A stretch of 64,000 nucleotides of DNA, from assembly GCA_021234535.1 (NCBI GenBank), contig CM037843.1, positions 11,121,979-11,185,978 on the forward strand, given 5' to 3'. Made by a program: the position numbers and the translations under genes. This document shows positions 11,410 through 23,805 of this stretch, piece after piece (within the stretch, counting starts at the first letter, position 1; each line of letters begins with the position of its first letter). This DNA comes from Stichopus chloronotus (lineage: Eukaryota; Echinodermata; Holothuroidea; Aspidochirotida; Stichopodidae). The notes under the pieces were generated by a model. The model saw only the letters and a list, made by a program, of their open reading frames with translations, had not been told where the DNA came from and searched no databases.

Positions 11410-14400
11410 TTGGTTTTGATCATAATCCTATCCTTTTTAATCATGCATATGTGTGCATGCACAGGTGGGTGTGGGTATGCATGTGTGTGTGTGTCTGTGA
11501 TGCCCTACCTTGTAAACACGATATCTCAAGAATGGAAGCTTGGACAGATGTCATATGAAGTATGTAGGTGTATCTTATAAAGTACAAGAACGCTATCGTT
11601 TTTAATGGAGTTCAACTGTCATTTGAGGTCAACAAGGGTCAAACTGTGAAAACCTTGTAAATAAGCTGTGTTTGATATAGCTGGTATACATGGGCATGAC
11701 ATTGACACCTACACCAATGGTATCAAAATTAACAGCTAGTAATTGTACCAAACATACCAGGTGTACCCCAGAAAAAGGATAATACTTTTTAAAAAGTAAA
11801 GCAGTGTGGAGAAGCCAATTGATACCCGCTCACTCCTCAAGTAGTTGATCAGAGAATACTAAACTGAACTGCAAACATATTCTTACCTTCACACAATGGC
11901 TTGTGCTTCATTGGCCAATCACATGCACACCACTTGTTGCAGTATACACCCTATAGTCACAAGTATGTAATTGGAATAGTCCATGATTGGGGTTACGGAA
12001 AATTCCAAGACACATGCTTGGAGTTGTGTACACAAAAGCTGTGCACCTTGCAGGGCACATCAAACACAAATTAGCTTTTTAGTAAAAAGAGAAAAACTTG
12101 GCGACAATGGAACATCAAAACAAGTAACAATGTTTGTAAGACATAAAAGCACAGCGCGAGAAGGAGGTGTATTCCAAAATACCGTACACCGTAGAAAAAC
12201 AGTTGAAAGACAGATATGTTTGTGTTTGCCACTGTATAAGGTACGTAAGGATAAGAAAAAGAGGAGTGAATTGCATGCATGTTTTCATTTCATTACTACA
12301 AGTTGGAAAACATGCATGTTGATAAAAACATGAAGTAACCTTTTTCCTGTAATTCTCTTCAAAAAGAAGCCCCCGTCATGTAAGTGGGAAAAAGAAAATT
12401 AGCTAAATAAGGCTTTTGCCCACAGTTTTGACCCCATCCAGGTATACTGAGTCTGCGCAGTGTGACGATCCTCTGTTGGGAGGGCAAACTTCCACACCCT
12501 ACCTGTCTGTTATGTTAATGTTGCGTAGATTCGTAGCAGGTACCGCACATGTAGCTACGTTTGTATGCAGCTAGCACTAAAAGTACTATGGTCGAAACAT
12601 AGTGCCTAGAACCTACGTTTATTCCAAAGACAACTTTCTGTTGATGCAAACTACCATAATGTTGTTAAGGTTTTAGACTCCCTAAAGTAAAAGATTTCAG
12701 TCAAAAAAGCCATCGTTGGATCTCACAAGTTGTATTGTTGTCTGTGCACACTTTGTACTGTAGTCACTATTACCTCTTTAGGAAAGCAAGATCGAATGTT
12801 GAAAGTATAAAAGAAATTTCTCAATCGGTCAAAACTGCCAAAAACATTTACATGGCATGTGCAAAAGACCCCAAACTAGCAATGCGCATTATTTTCGCAA
12901 ACTTGAATTGGAAGGTTTCCTCTTACGAGATATTTTCATTCAGAGTGACTAGGGAATTTTGCTGTAGCCTAACATATACAGTACGTACATACTGATATTG
13001 AGTCTAGCTAACACACATATTACTGTTGTGCCCTACACTTACAGTAGAGGAACAGACTAGACTAAGATTTTCAAGTAAATTTTGATCCAAACTGTTTGAA
13101 AACGTGCTATATAGTGTCAAATATATTGCTAAGCTTATATTGGGCCATCAGGAACAGAATGGCATATTTTCACTAAAACTTTGTACATTCAACTTACAAA
13201 AAGTGTGGAGAATACTTCACCATATGTGATAGTGTTAGGACAAACCAACACAATTTCATAACTCCAACTCAATGCATTGAAACTCAGCTCAATCGTATTG
13301 GCTCATAGCCACAGGGGATGGATAAAAGAATTCATGGGTACTCCTTAATGTTATACTTTAAACGTCGTATTATTTTCCATCCTCCACATGTGTTCGGCAC
13401 TGACCACTTAATTTCAAGTTTACGGTGGCATATTGACACTTGGATGGGGATTCTTCACTTTTTGTTAAAAAGAAAACAAATGCATACTTTTCAGGGATGT
13501 TACAGAGCTGTGTATCAGGTCTTAATTGATGGCAGAGTTGAAGTGATAAAGTGGATATTTTCCTGCCATTTGATGATGGTCATTATTAAAGATTCCGTGG
13601 TAAAATTTACTTTAGCCGAGGTAAAGCCATTTAACTTCAGCATTTTTATTGCTGTAGCAATTTTTTTTTACTTGAGAGGGCTGTGTGTGGTTAACAACTT
13701 AACATAGACATTGCACATACACAGGGAACGAGAAACAGGAACCAGATGGCATTTGTATAATTTATGCAGTAGTAAGCAGTGATTTCATGAAATTTCAAGT
13801 TACTGCTGCTCCAGGTGTACCAAGTATATAGTCCTATAGGAAGTAAGGAACATTGCAGCGAGCAGAATTGGGGATGAACGCTAATGTAACCTTTACTCAA
13901 AGGCAGAGTACACACATGAAACTGAACACATTTTTCTCAAAACTTGTTCTCATTTAAAGATCATGGAGAAGTTGACACTGTTTACACAGACATGTGCATG
14001 CACTGTACATTCCTACATGACAACACTGGTATGTACAAGTAACACAGTAAACAGTGATTCTACAAAAATGTCTGGTATACAAGGCATTACAAGGTATGGA
14101 GCAGCCAGTATACTTTTGCTCCTACTGACGCAGCTTACTTGTAAACATTATATCTCACATTTGATATGTAAGTGTATCACATTGATTACAAGATTCCTGT
14201 TGATTTGGTGGAGGTCAAAGGTCATTTGAGGTCAATGGGTCAAATTGTGAAAATATTGTAAGCACAATACTTCAAGAAGGAAAACTTGGGCAGATCTCCC
14301 TATTAGATTGAAGGTGTGTTTCCTTGAGTATACGAAAATTTCCATTGTCTTAAGTGAGGGTCAAAGCTAGTCATTTTTCAGTCAACAGTGTCACAGTATG

Positions 14401-15051
14401 GAATTATGATAAACATCTTATCTCAAGAAGGGAAGCTTGGGCAGATGTCATATTGTATATATTATATATATATATATTGTAGTATCATCAAAAACATAAA
14501 CCTAGTTTATGGTTTGTAATATTCTTTGTTATACTGAATGTGAATTCAGTATAGCATTCAACAGTTTCATTCAGTATAGCATTCAATAGCCTTCATTATA
14601 ACCTGTCATTTGTAACTCATTTGCATATTTCGGCTGTGGGGAAGGTTATTGGAAGACTATATAGCATTCAAGGCTTTTTTGAAAGTTGTGCACTTGTTTA
14701 GTTTCGAGTTCTGAAATTTTTGGCATGCATTCATTTAGTTAACATTTGAATGTTGATTTGAAGGCTATGTGAAATGGTATTCGAAGGCTGTGTATTTAGG
14801 TGAAGCATATCTCATTGAGCACAAGAACCAATTGGTCTTTAATGGAGGTAAAAGTTCATATGATTTCAACAAGAGCCAAATTGTGAACATGTAGATGGAT
14901 GATCTCAAGAAAGGAAACTTGTGCAGATCTCATATTTCATATAAAGCTTACGTACCTTAATGTGACACATACTAATGCTATTACAGCAGATTCCGAGAAA
15001 AATTCTCTTCATTGAATCATGGAAACAACAATGCATTTCTGTATTCTGGTT
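11410..15051 (+). mobile_element. Family B element, long and interrupted
   Basis: The 5' end resembles GGTTTCAATGATAATCG and is followed by a GT-rich tract and core units (11500-11670). The core resumes at 14130-14450. The 3' terminal region starts near 14930 and ends with the hairpin AATGCA-TTTC-TGTATT and CTGGTT (15046-15051). The middle contains unrelated DNA, including a 330-bp dispersed repeat at 12990-13325. I infer one element opened by insertions. Confidence 0.6.
12990..13325 (+). repeat. Dispersed ~330-bp repeat, copy 1
   Basis: This shares long stretches with 46450-46792, for example ACAGTAGAGGAACAGACTAG, AAAACGTGCT, and TATTGGCTCATAG near the end. The copies are diverged (roughly 85% by eye). 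In both places it lies inside a family B context, so it may belong to the internal region of long B elements. Confidence 0.75.
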
Positions 15052-15199
15052 CAAGCATGGTAAACTGTAGGCGTATAGTGAACTTATTTTTGTGTTACAG
15101 GGCTCGTGATCCAAGTCATCCTCAATTATAGACCTACAGTACTTTTATCAGCAAGATCCACAATGTCATGTAACAAAATGTTGCCCAGGCATATAAATA

Positions 15200-15520
15200 A
15201 AACTTAAGAAAAGTTAGCATGCACAAAAAGATTTAACACTTAAAACTTGACACCACATGTCACAGAGAAATTGTAAGAAGGAAACCTCTAATAGAGAAGT
15301 CACATGACAGTATATAAGTTTTTGCTTCCAGTAGAAAGGCAATGATTGTCACACTTGGGTGCATTTCACAGTTCTTCTGCACAAACTGCTGTGAAAGAAA
15401 TTTATTCACAGGTCCCCAACAAAACCTCCCATTGTGGGCAGAAATCTCTGAGCTGTAGGGTTGGCTACTGTCCCCTGTAATCGGATTACTAAGAGCTTAG
15501 GGGATTGATGAGTAATTCTG
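15200..15520 (-). repeat. Inverted copy of the 5830-6040 region
   Basis: Read on the minus strand this resembles the left part of the 4.66 kb element: the region around CACCCAAGTGTGAC, the block CAGCAGTTTGTGCAGA, and CCGATTACAGGG. It shows that parts of that element are dispersed in the genome. Confidence 0.65.
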
Positions 15521-15598
15521 AAAACAGGCGGCAGTTACTTGTTCCTATGATTTGACATGAAACATAAATGGTATCTTTAGGGTATTAGGTATGCTTCT

Positions 15599-15618
15599 GC
15601 ACTATTAGTGCTCTAGTT
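15599..15618 (+). repeat. 3' terminal hairpin plus CTAGTT (family E type)
   Basis: GCACTATTAGTGC is a palindromic stem followed by TCTAGTT. It has the same layout as 50269-50288 and marks a truncated element end. Confidence 0.6.
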
Positions 15619-15619
15619 T

Positions 15620-16598
15620 TAATTTAAAAAAAAACTTGCTACAAACTGATGGCCTCATTGTGGCATCAGCCACTGTAATTACCAGTATACCTCCCATTGT
15701 CTTGTTCAAAGAAGCACATGGTCAAGTTGAATGAAAACCTCTAACCATTACATTATAGTATTTTACACTTTAGGTCATTTTGTTGAAAGACATTGAAATC
15801 ATTTGGCAGAATTGAATGAAGCCTATTTATGCTACCAAATTGTCTGAATGCTGCAGTTAAAAGATGTACTAAACTTTTGGACTTGAACTTGTAATGTTTT
15901 TATTTTTTGCCTTTGCGAGCAATCACTCTAAGTGAGAGGGAAGTGTCAGTGAATGATGTGTGATAATGCCAGTGTATTGTAAGTATTAATCTCTTTTTGA
16001 TAAACAGAGCAGCAAATGTCATTTTTCTATGGCCAGAATTCCATTTCAAGGAGCCAGGCTTCAAACAATGAAGCACAACAATGTTTAAGTTCTCTTTATT
16101 AATCAGTGCGTGCTACACCCATCATAGGAAATAATATATGTGAAACCATGTTTATCCAAACTTTTGTTATCTCAACAATATCTGTTCCAGATGTGTTCAG
16201 ATAAATGGGGTTTATTGTATTTGTAGAATTCTGGACCCTTTTTGATACATCGTCTTTTTGGTCTATGTCAGCTATCAAGATTCAATATTTCTTTCAATGA
16301 GTCAGGTTAGTACTAAGCAATAAGAATGAGATATATGTGTAAATAGTATCAACATGCTGCTGAAACAGGAAAATGCAATATGAGATTTACAGCTTCAACT
16401 CACCAACCACTTTAAAATTTGTTTAATTGCTCTATCATGCAGATAAAATTTTCAGTTTCATTTGCAATTTAGTAAACCTAGTATAAATGTGAAAAAAGTA
16501 TTCATAAAAATGGTAAAAAAATTCAAATTTAAGGGCTTAAAAATGGTGTACAAACTTCATTTAGAACATTCTGTGGAATAATTTTTTTTTTTGTGTAG
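15620..16598. other. Intron 1, 3' part, unique AT-rich DNA
   Basis: I see no shared repeat, open frame or RNA gene here. It ends in the T-rich tract of the exon 2 acceptor. Confidence 0.5.
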
Positions 16599-16874
16599 GT
16601 TTCAGATGGTGCTCTGCGCTGCTTTGCTTCTCTTGCTGATAGATTCACACGAAGAGGTGTGGATCCAGCCCCTTTAGCTCAGCATGGTCTCACGGAAGAG
16701 CTGTTGGACAGATTATCCAATTGTGGCCTGTCATCAGCAACACCATCTGCCTCTCAAGGAGTCACACCTCGTGGGGCAGCTGGAACCACAACTGATGCCA
16801 AAGGGAATGCCAATGTATCTACTGTTATAAGTTTACTGTCAACTCTCTGTAGAGGATCCCCAAGTGTAACACAT
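16599..16874 (+). CDS. HECTD1: HECTD1 exon 2 of window
   Basis: This exon has 276 nt, 92 codons, phase 0/0. The acceptor is a T-rich tract then GTGTAG before GTTTCAGATGG; the donor is ACACAT/GTGAGG. It encodes [20 protein letters not shown], then [21 protein letters not shown] low-complexity Ser/Ala/Gly/Thr-rich linker follows, then [20 protein letters not shown]. The flanking blocks are nearly identical to vertebrate HECTD1, while the linker differs, as expected for a disordered loop. The exon ends in a histidine codon that continues into DLLRAQLP of the next exon. Confidence 0.95.
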
Positions 16875-17094
16875 GTGAGGAGAAACATCTATTACTTTCC
16901 ACTTCAACCAAATTTTGCATGTCTGCTTTATGTGTGAATTCTGCAAGTACACAACTGACTTGTTTGTACAGTGTTATCTGCATCAGCTTCTAATTGTACA
17001 GTTTCACTTAATAATAAATGGCTCACTTTTGTTGCAGCACATTTCAAGTCATGAATCCAAAACTACTGTATGTATATGTGTGCTTGTGATGCAT

Positions 17095-17870
17095 TGCTTG
17101 TAAACAGAATATCTTAAGAAGGGAACTTTGGGCATGTCATATTTGGTATATCGTTGTACCACATTGAGTATAAAAATCCTGTTGTTTTTTGTGGGGTCAA
17201 AGGTCATGTAGGGTCAATAGGGGTCAAATTGTAAAAAGTTTGTAATTAAACGTGGTATATCAAGAAGTGAAGCTTAGATAAATCTGATAATTACCAAGAA
17301 AGTGTACAAGAATCCTGTTGATTTTGGTCAAGGTTGAAAGGTCATTTGTGGTTAACAGGGGTCAAATTGTAAAAACCTTGTAAACATGATACCTTAAGAA
17401 GGTATGCTTGGATGTACTTCATATTTTGTATGCATATGTACCACACTGAGTACAACATATGGTTTTTGGTGGAGTTCAGAAGTCATTTGGGGTCAACAGG
17501 GGTCAATTGTGAAAACCTTGTAAACACAGTATCTCAAGAAGGGTCTCAAGAAGAGAAGCTTTGATATTTTACTAAGTAGATGTACCTCAATAAGTGCAAA
17601 ACCCCTTTTGTTTTTTGGTTGAGTCAAAAGTCATTTAAGGTCATCTGGGGTAAAAATGTGAAAACCTTGTAAACAGTATCTCAAAAAGGGAAGCTTTGAC
17701 AAATCTCATATTTAACATACTAAGTAGATGTGCCACATTGATTACAAGAATCATATTGTTATTTGTTGGAGGTCAAAGGTCAGTCAATATGGGTCAAATG
17801 TTGAAAACCTTGTAAACACAATATCTCAAGAAAGGAAGCTTGTACAAGGATCTCATTCAGTTGTTTGTGT
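17095..17870 (+). repeat. Family B core array, ~140-bp units
   Basis: The phrase CTTGTAAACA...ATATCTCAAGAAGG recurs about six times at roughly 140-bp spacing, each followed by AGGTCAAAGGTCA-type words and GGGTCAA. The units are worn, and no 5' or 3' terminus is visible. Confidence 0.8.
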
Positions 17871-17944
17871 CCTGAAAAATCCTGATTTTGTGTATTTCCA
17901 AATGGAAGCAAGACTACAAAACCACACAGCATTTTCTGATTCTA

Positions 17945-18500
17945 GTTTTTAGCACATATCAACTATTGTTGTAATGGTGCTGCATCACACTATCTGTCTG
18001 TCTTTTCTCAATTGTTCAAACTGCTTTTCTTCTGTCATGCTTTCATTCATTTTGCATGATACTTGGACACAATGTTCCATAGGTGGTGGATCATTTGAGG
18101 TGTTCAAAAATTGGCCCATATAAGTGGCCCATATTATGAAATTCTGCAAAATGCTTTTCCTTCTACAGATTCTCTTGGGCAATGTTGATGGTTTGTTATA
18201 ATGATACTCTGTTAGTGGTAATTGTAGGGTGTACATAAATTTGTAGTCCAGGGTTCTATGTGGGCACTGTGGCCCATTTTCTGTAGTCCTACAAGTTTTC
18301 TCCTCCTCCTTAAAGAGGCACTTTAAGTTATTCAGTTAGTCTTCCCAAACCGGTGAAGTTTCTGATAAGGCTTCTAGTCACAAATCAATGGCGTAATACA
18401 GTCCCAGTGTGATATGTGCAAATGAACACAATCAGCAAGTCTGTAGTTAATGATTTAAATTGGCTTTGGAAAACTTGCAAACCTTTTTGGCTGCTTGCGT
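17945..18500 (+). mobile_element. Truncated family E element
   Basis: This begins in a TGTAATGGTGCTGCATC region followed by a short CTGT tract. It then has core words (CATTTGAGGTGTTCAAAAA, TATGAAATTCTGCAAAATGC) and continues into sequence shared with 49735-49945. It matches the longer E element at 48660-50288. A TTAAAGAGGCAC start at 18309 resembles the ends of the MITE at 26338. Confidence 0.65.
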
Positions 18501-19429
18501 CTAAGGTTTCACAGTACTGCCTAAAATCAGTACCATCAGTACCTCCGCAAGTGGTACGGCAGTTTTATCCTTGGGGTTTTATCTACACAATAGACAGGAA
18601 ACTGGAGTGCCTAGCTACTGATTTGGAAGAGAAGTGCTAATACCATCCCTAACTTTCTCCTGTAGGTTTCATTGACCATAGCTACCATTGTGAGCATGAA
18701 AATAAATGTTGGAAAGTAAACTCAAACGTGTCCTCTTTTTATTTTGTGTGTAATGCATCTTCTACATTAGTTTAGTTTTATGGACAAGTTAATTAGTGAA
18801 CGAGAAAAATTTCTACTCATAGAACATACAATATTTAAGGATAAAATTCAGATTCTCTATTCATGTGTTCAAATTGCCTTTTTAATTATGTTCACTTTTC
18901 CACTACAGGTTAACAGTGTCTTTGATTGTTGTCTATCATATTTTTTTTCTTATTAGACGTGAAATATTTGAGCAAATATCACATAATCTTTGTGTACATA
19001 GAGTGCTACTGCCGGATGTTATCTGCACTGTTGTCGTATAAAAATCTGTTGTCAAGCAAGTGGCATACACAACCATGACTTAAATGTGATATGAATCAAG
19101 CCACATGATATACAACTAGACCTATTGCATTTGAAATTAACTCTCTGTGCACATTTTAATTATTACTTGTTGTTTGTCTGTCACCTATGACTGTAAACTA
19201 ATTACCAGAAAACGAATGGGGCGAAAGTTAAACCCGGGTTGCAAAAATACACTGGAGTTGAAATCTAATCTGCGATAATAATATTCTCAGGATGAGTAGA
19301 CACATAGCTTTTATTGATCAGAGTGACTCATGGTGACTTACACTGCTACATTCAGAAATGTACAGGAGAATTTCATTTCATTTCTACTATCATGATCATT
19401 CTTTTTGATTTTCTGTGATTGCTCTATAG
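18501..19429. other. Intron 2, 3' part
   Basis: No confident repeat or gene. The open frame at 18416-18640 lies partly in the E fragment and has no recognisable domain. Confidence 0.4.
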
Positions 19430-19488
19430 GATTTACTGCGAGCTCAGCTTCCTCAGGCTATCGAAAAAGCTTTACTTGGAGATGAAAG
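19430..19488 (+). CDS. HECTD1: HECTD1 exon 3 of window (59 nt micro-exon)
   Basis: This short exon is bounded by GCTCTATAG and AAAG/GTAAGG. It encodes DLLRAQLPQAIEKALLGDE plus the first two bases of an arginine codon (phase 2). The codon is completed by the first base of exon 4 (AG+A), giving [12 protein letters not shown] as in the vertebrate protein. It is too short to show as an open frame by itself and was found by bridging exons 2 and 4. Six bases after the donor starts a 40-bp sequence that recurs inverted near 27455. Confidence 0.93.
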
Positions 19489-19493
19489 GTAAG

Positions 19494-19535
19494 GGAGCTT
19501 GTCATAGTCACTCCGTCGTGCCCCATCGTGTGTCA
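19494..19535. repeat. Short repeat inverted at 27445-27487
   Basis: TCATAGTCACTCCGTCGT here is repeated as its reverse complement at about 27456-27480, with partly matching flanks (GGGAG and TCGTGT). It starts six bases after the exon 3 donor. Confidence 0.7.
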
Positions 19536-22340
19536 CTCTGAATAGGCTTTTAAGAATGTGCACACACTGTGAAATGAGCCTTCCACACAGTCCTGAGGAG
19601 AGCCAGAGGAACATGCATGAATGGGAGGAGACAACTCTCACACTGGTTGCTCAACAATAGGCGGCTTAGCTCGCCCTCGAGGCAGCGGTTGCTACGTGCT
19701 TTTGTTCAAACAGTTTATCTTTTTGCCCACAGGTTCAATACAAGAAGGAAGGCTCACTCTGAATATTTCTTCAGTTTGGGCCTGACATATTGGCATAAGA
19801 AAATGTGAAACCAATTTGTGATCGTTTCTTTATTTCATTTCAATGTTTGTCACTTACATGTGTGTTTGTATTGTTTAGTAACTTACGAGTTACACCTACG
19901 ATTCTCAGACACAATTTTTCTAGTAACAAAATTCACGCAAACCTCGGTGTTTTTGCTCAACTTTGTTCGTGTACATGGCGATGAAAATGAGGCTAAATTT
20001 TAAGGAAATGGGGCACATAAAATTAAATGAGGAAAACAACCACCGCTATCTCTTGGTAGAAAAGTGGTACTTGACCATTTACAATTTAGACCTAGCTTCG
20101 TTTACCCACATACGGGGATTAAGAAGACCTCAATTGGCCACTGTCGAAAATTTCTTTCAGATGTGTCTCAGGTTCTTCCCATTGGTTTTACATGAATCTA
20201 TCTGGGATCTATGGGGTACTGCACCTTGTAAATTCGATTTGACTCATAGCGGAACCTCCAGAATTCTACCGTATTAATCGAGTGTTTATAACCCACATGA
20301 ACCAAAAATATTTTCGCAACCCAGAGTTGTCTGTTCCGACTGGGCATGAAACATTTACGGTGTGATACCAGTGAACGCCGCAGCTAGCTGCCTACGGACT
20401 GGGACGTTAACACATGTAGGCTAGCCTAGAGCTACAGTACAGCTTTGGTATAACTGGACATTTATACGTGCCGAAAAAAGCATAGAAATGTTGAAACAAG
20501 TATACAGAAGTATCATCTCGCAGGCAGAAAAATACCCTGTAAAGAATGTATGTAACATGGCTTCCTTAAGTTGTAATTTAGCACTGTGGCAGTATTAGTT
20601 TTACTCACGTATTTTCACGGCTAGGTAAACTGTAGTCAGTTCGGGCGCTCATGGGGAATACTCGGTTGATTAAGCAGGTGATCGTGGCTGGCTGCAACTG
20701 CTCTGCTGGGGTTGACTTGTGTGTCAGGTTTCACGTCCGTCTTGAAGCAATTTAGCTTCTTTTTGTAAGTTTATCCAGGAAACTTGAAATAATTATAAGG
20801 CATGTAAATTTTGTTCATCATTGTGTTTCTCTACGTAAAAATATATCTTATTTTAGAGACTTAAATTGTATGACTTATATCACGAGTCTCACACTGAAGT
20901 TGGCTCCAAATAATGCATAAAAGAAATAACTCACCAAAACATGCAGTGTCTGTACACAAAAGAATCCATGTTAATGTCAAAGTTTTCATTCTTAATTCCA
21001 TTAAATTTCCAGATTGCGAGGCTTGCGAACCGCAAGTTTATACCGATTTGATACGATACATCAGACAGTGAACTACGTGATAGTCTGCCGTCCCCCCTCC
21101 CTTTCATTAACAGCTCACACTGTTCACTTCGACATTAAATTGAATAACTGTTGAAAAATTGTTAAATAATCCAATCAATTACACTTTCATTTTCTTCATA
21201 AAAAAGACGTAGTTTGATAGCATAACTTAAAGTTAAGATATCATCTACTTCATAATTATTTAGGTCTTTTTGATATGAAATCTCCATGTACTGTAATTTA
21301 GATCAAATACCAAAGGATTCAATCGCCTGATTTTGTAAAAGGGTTAAATGTAGGCTATCCTTGTTTAAGAGGCAAATAGCGTATACAATGCCCATATAGG
21401 GACCACAGCTACTCAGTTCTGTTTGTAATCTGAACAAGAAAGAGATGCCTTTGCATAATGCAACCAATATGCGGCCACTGCAAGATGATGATCCTTTTAC
21501 TGCCGTAGCGCACCACACTTGTGCGCCAGTGTATGCCGTTACTTCAGTCTGTTATCTCCCCGCTACGTATCTTTTTTTTTGTTCGAAAAATGACTGGGAA
21601 TAGTTGGCCAACTTTTGTCAACATTGGGCCACTCTCCATCTTTGCTTCTTGGCGCAACTTTCACAGGTGTACTTTGCTCCAATTACTTTTTTTTCCTCCA
21701 AAAGAATGGCCTGGAAACCTTTTCTATCTTTATTTTTCTTAAGATATCTGGGTCAAGACCCTGGTCATGCGCGTCCCAGAATTTTTCAAACCACCTGTTA
21801 GCGCAGCTTACAGCTGCATAATGAGCCCCATGCAGACAAAACAACTGAAAAGCTTTACAGCAAGCAGCATCCAATGCCAACTGGGTAAAGACGAAATATT
21901 TATGTGTAACATTACAGTAACGTTACACTACAGCCTTCGGCGCGAGGGAAATAAAAAGTACCTTCTTTTAAGTGGACTCTCCTTTGACAATACGGAGAAA
22001 TTTGGAGTTGTACAACGTTTTTTCCACCAAGACCCAGGTTTGACATTTTAAATGTACGGAAAAAATCGCCTTCACCACTTCAAAGTTATTTTCATAATTT
22101 TTCCGATGTGTTTTTTCCGTTAAGTGAAAAGTTATGTACCAATATGTACATGTACTTTTTTGCAACTAACTTTTAATCAATTCAGCCTACTTGCGTATTG
22201 CATATCGTTAGCGAACAGTAGCCTCACTGAGCAGTATTTTTTTACTCTTCCTTCTTTTTTTCTCAGTTAAAACTTCCTCACTCTGATTTTCTATTATGTC
22301 GAGACCCTTGCTGAAAAAAAGAAGAATCAGCATGTTTGTC
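19536..22340. other. Intron 3, 5' part, mostly unique
   Basis: Several short open frames (up to 104 codons) exist, but none shows a domain I recognise or plausible splice context. At 21521-21880 three overlapping frames on both strands cover the same DNA, which argues against coding. Confidence 0.4.
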
Positions 22341-22473
22341 AATCGTTAGCTCAACCCACGAAGTGTGGGTAGAGCTTATGTGGTACTGTAGGGGGAGAAA
22401 ATGTCTGTTTCTCTGTTCAAAAGCCTACTTCTTCTGCAGTTACTGGGGGATTTTTCTGAAATTTGCAGTGAAG

Positions 22474-23800
22474 TTGCCACATTGGGATGGCAATACAATT
22501 TGTTCCTAACTATATGATAGGACAAAGGGAAGTTATAATTTTTGGCTATTTTGATAATTTTTCCTTGTGCTTTAGATACTTTTTGAAGTCTCACTCCCTT
22601 GATTTGTGTGGTTATATTATGTGGTAGTGAGTTGAAGTGAGCTTTATCTGGAGGGGAATGCTCACCAACTTAAATGAATAGCCTCAAGCTAAAGCTTGTG
22701 TAAGACAGTTTTCAGTCACTTTGTTTTGACTGTTATTCTTGGGCATTACTTGTACTCCCTGTAGTATCCAGTGTCCACTGTGTACACAACTAATGTACTA
22801 TGATGGCAAAGTTCCCTGACAGCTAATTTTAGAATCTATTACATAGCCCCCCTTGCTGGTTGTGTGGACATTGCATACAGAGGGGTTATTGTTCTTCACC
22901 AGTTGTTTCCCTGGTCTAGCTGGAATGGTTATCAGAGAATGTTAGGGAGTTGAGGTTTGGTCTTGGCTTGGTCAAGGCCCTGCACCAGTGGCATAACCAG
23001 ACTTTTTATTGATTCCTTGCCATAGGCAGGGGAATCTATGCAGTCCTGATGTCGTGTGTGTGTATGTATGCCTGTATGTATGTGTGTGTGTGTGTGACAG
23101 TTAAGAAGGGTAACTCTGAGTAATTTCATTTTTGGCATGTAGGTTGCCCATATTGAGTAGATGATCCCTATTGTTTTTGGTGTCCAAATCTTGAATATTA
23201 ATGAGGTTATGGGATAAAACATAAAAAATGTTAAAACTGCCATAGTTCCTTATCCGTGGGTCAGATTTGTTTTAAACTTGATAAGGTTGTCTGTTATTAA
23301 CAGGTTCAGGACCCTGTGAAATTTAATGCTTATCAATAGAGAGGAAGGGATAATTTTTCACTATTAAACAATAATAATAGCCTAAACACCATTATTGTGG
23401 TAATTATAAACTACCGTACAAATGCATATGGGTCTACATCGTGCAATTTCAGTTTTTGATTCTGTCGCACACAGTTAACTCAATGGGATTGCTCCCTACA
23501 GTACTGCATTTGTAACTTAGTGAGTAACTTCTAGTGTAAGGGGCCTCCATAGGTTGTCCAGAGAGATAGTCTTGGTATGGGGGGTCATGGGGTCAGATAG
23601 ACAAGGTGCATTATTTCATGCATTGGAATGTTAATGGGTTTATAAAAAAAAATGAGGAAAATAAAATACCATCTGTTCTGTCATTTATCTGGATAATATC
23701 AGTATCCAGAGGAACAGCTGGTAGCAGAACAAGGTTTCTTAACAATCAAATTGGAGTGCTTTCAATCATATTTCACAATTTCGGAAAGGATGGAGGAAGC
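22474..23800 (+). repeat. 1.33 kb tandem duplication, left copy
   Basis: This stretch and 23806-25134 align end to end with an offset of 1,332-1,334 bp. By eye they are nearly identical: an extra GT in the microsatellite and an A/G change beside it are the only differences noticed. The copy includes the first ~200 bp of a family A element (from 23011) but not its gag insert or 3' end. The predicted frames in both copies (starting MHYFMHWNVNGF) are duplicates of each other, not genes I recognise. Confidence 0.93.
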
Positions 23801-23805
23801 ACACA

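Noticed and set aside
13318..13707. 129-codon ORF as a gene in intron 1
   Set aside because: No domain I can recognise, composition of random AT-rich DNA, and it begins inside a dispersed repeat.
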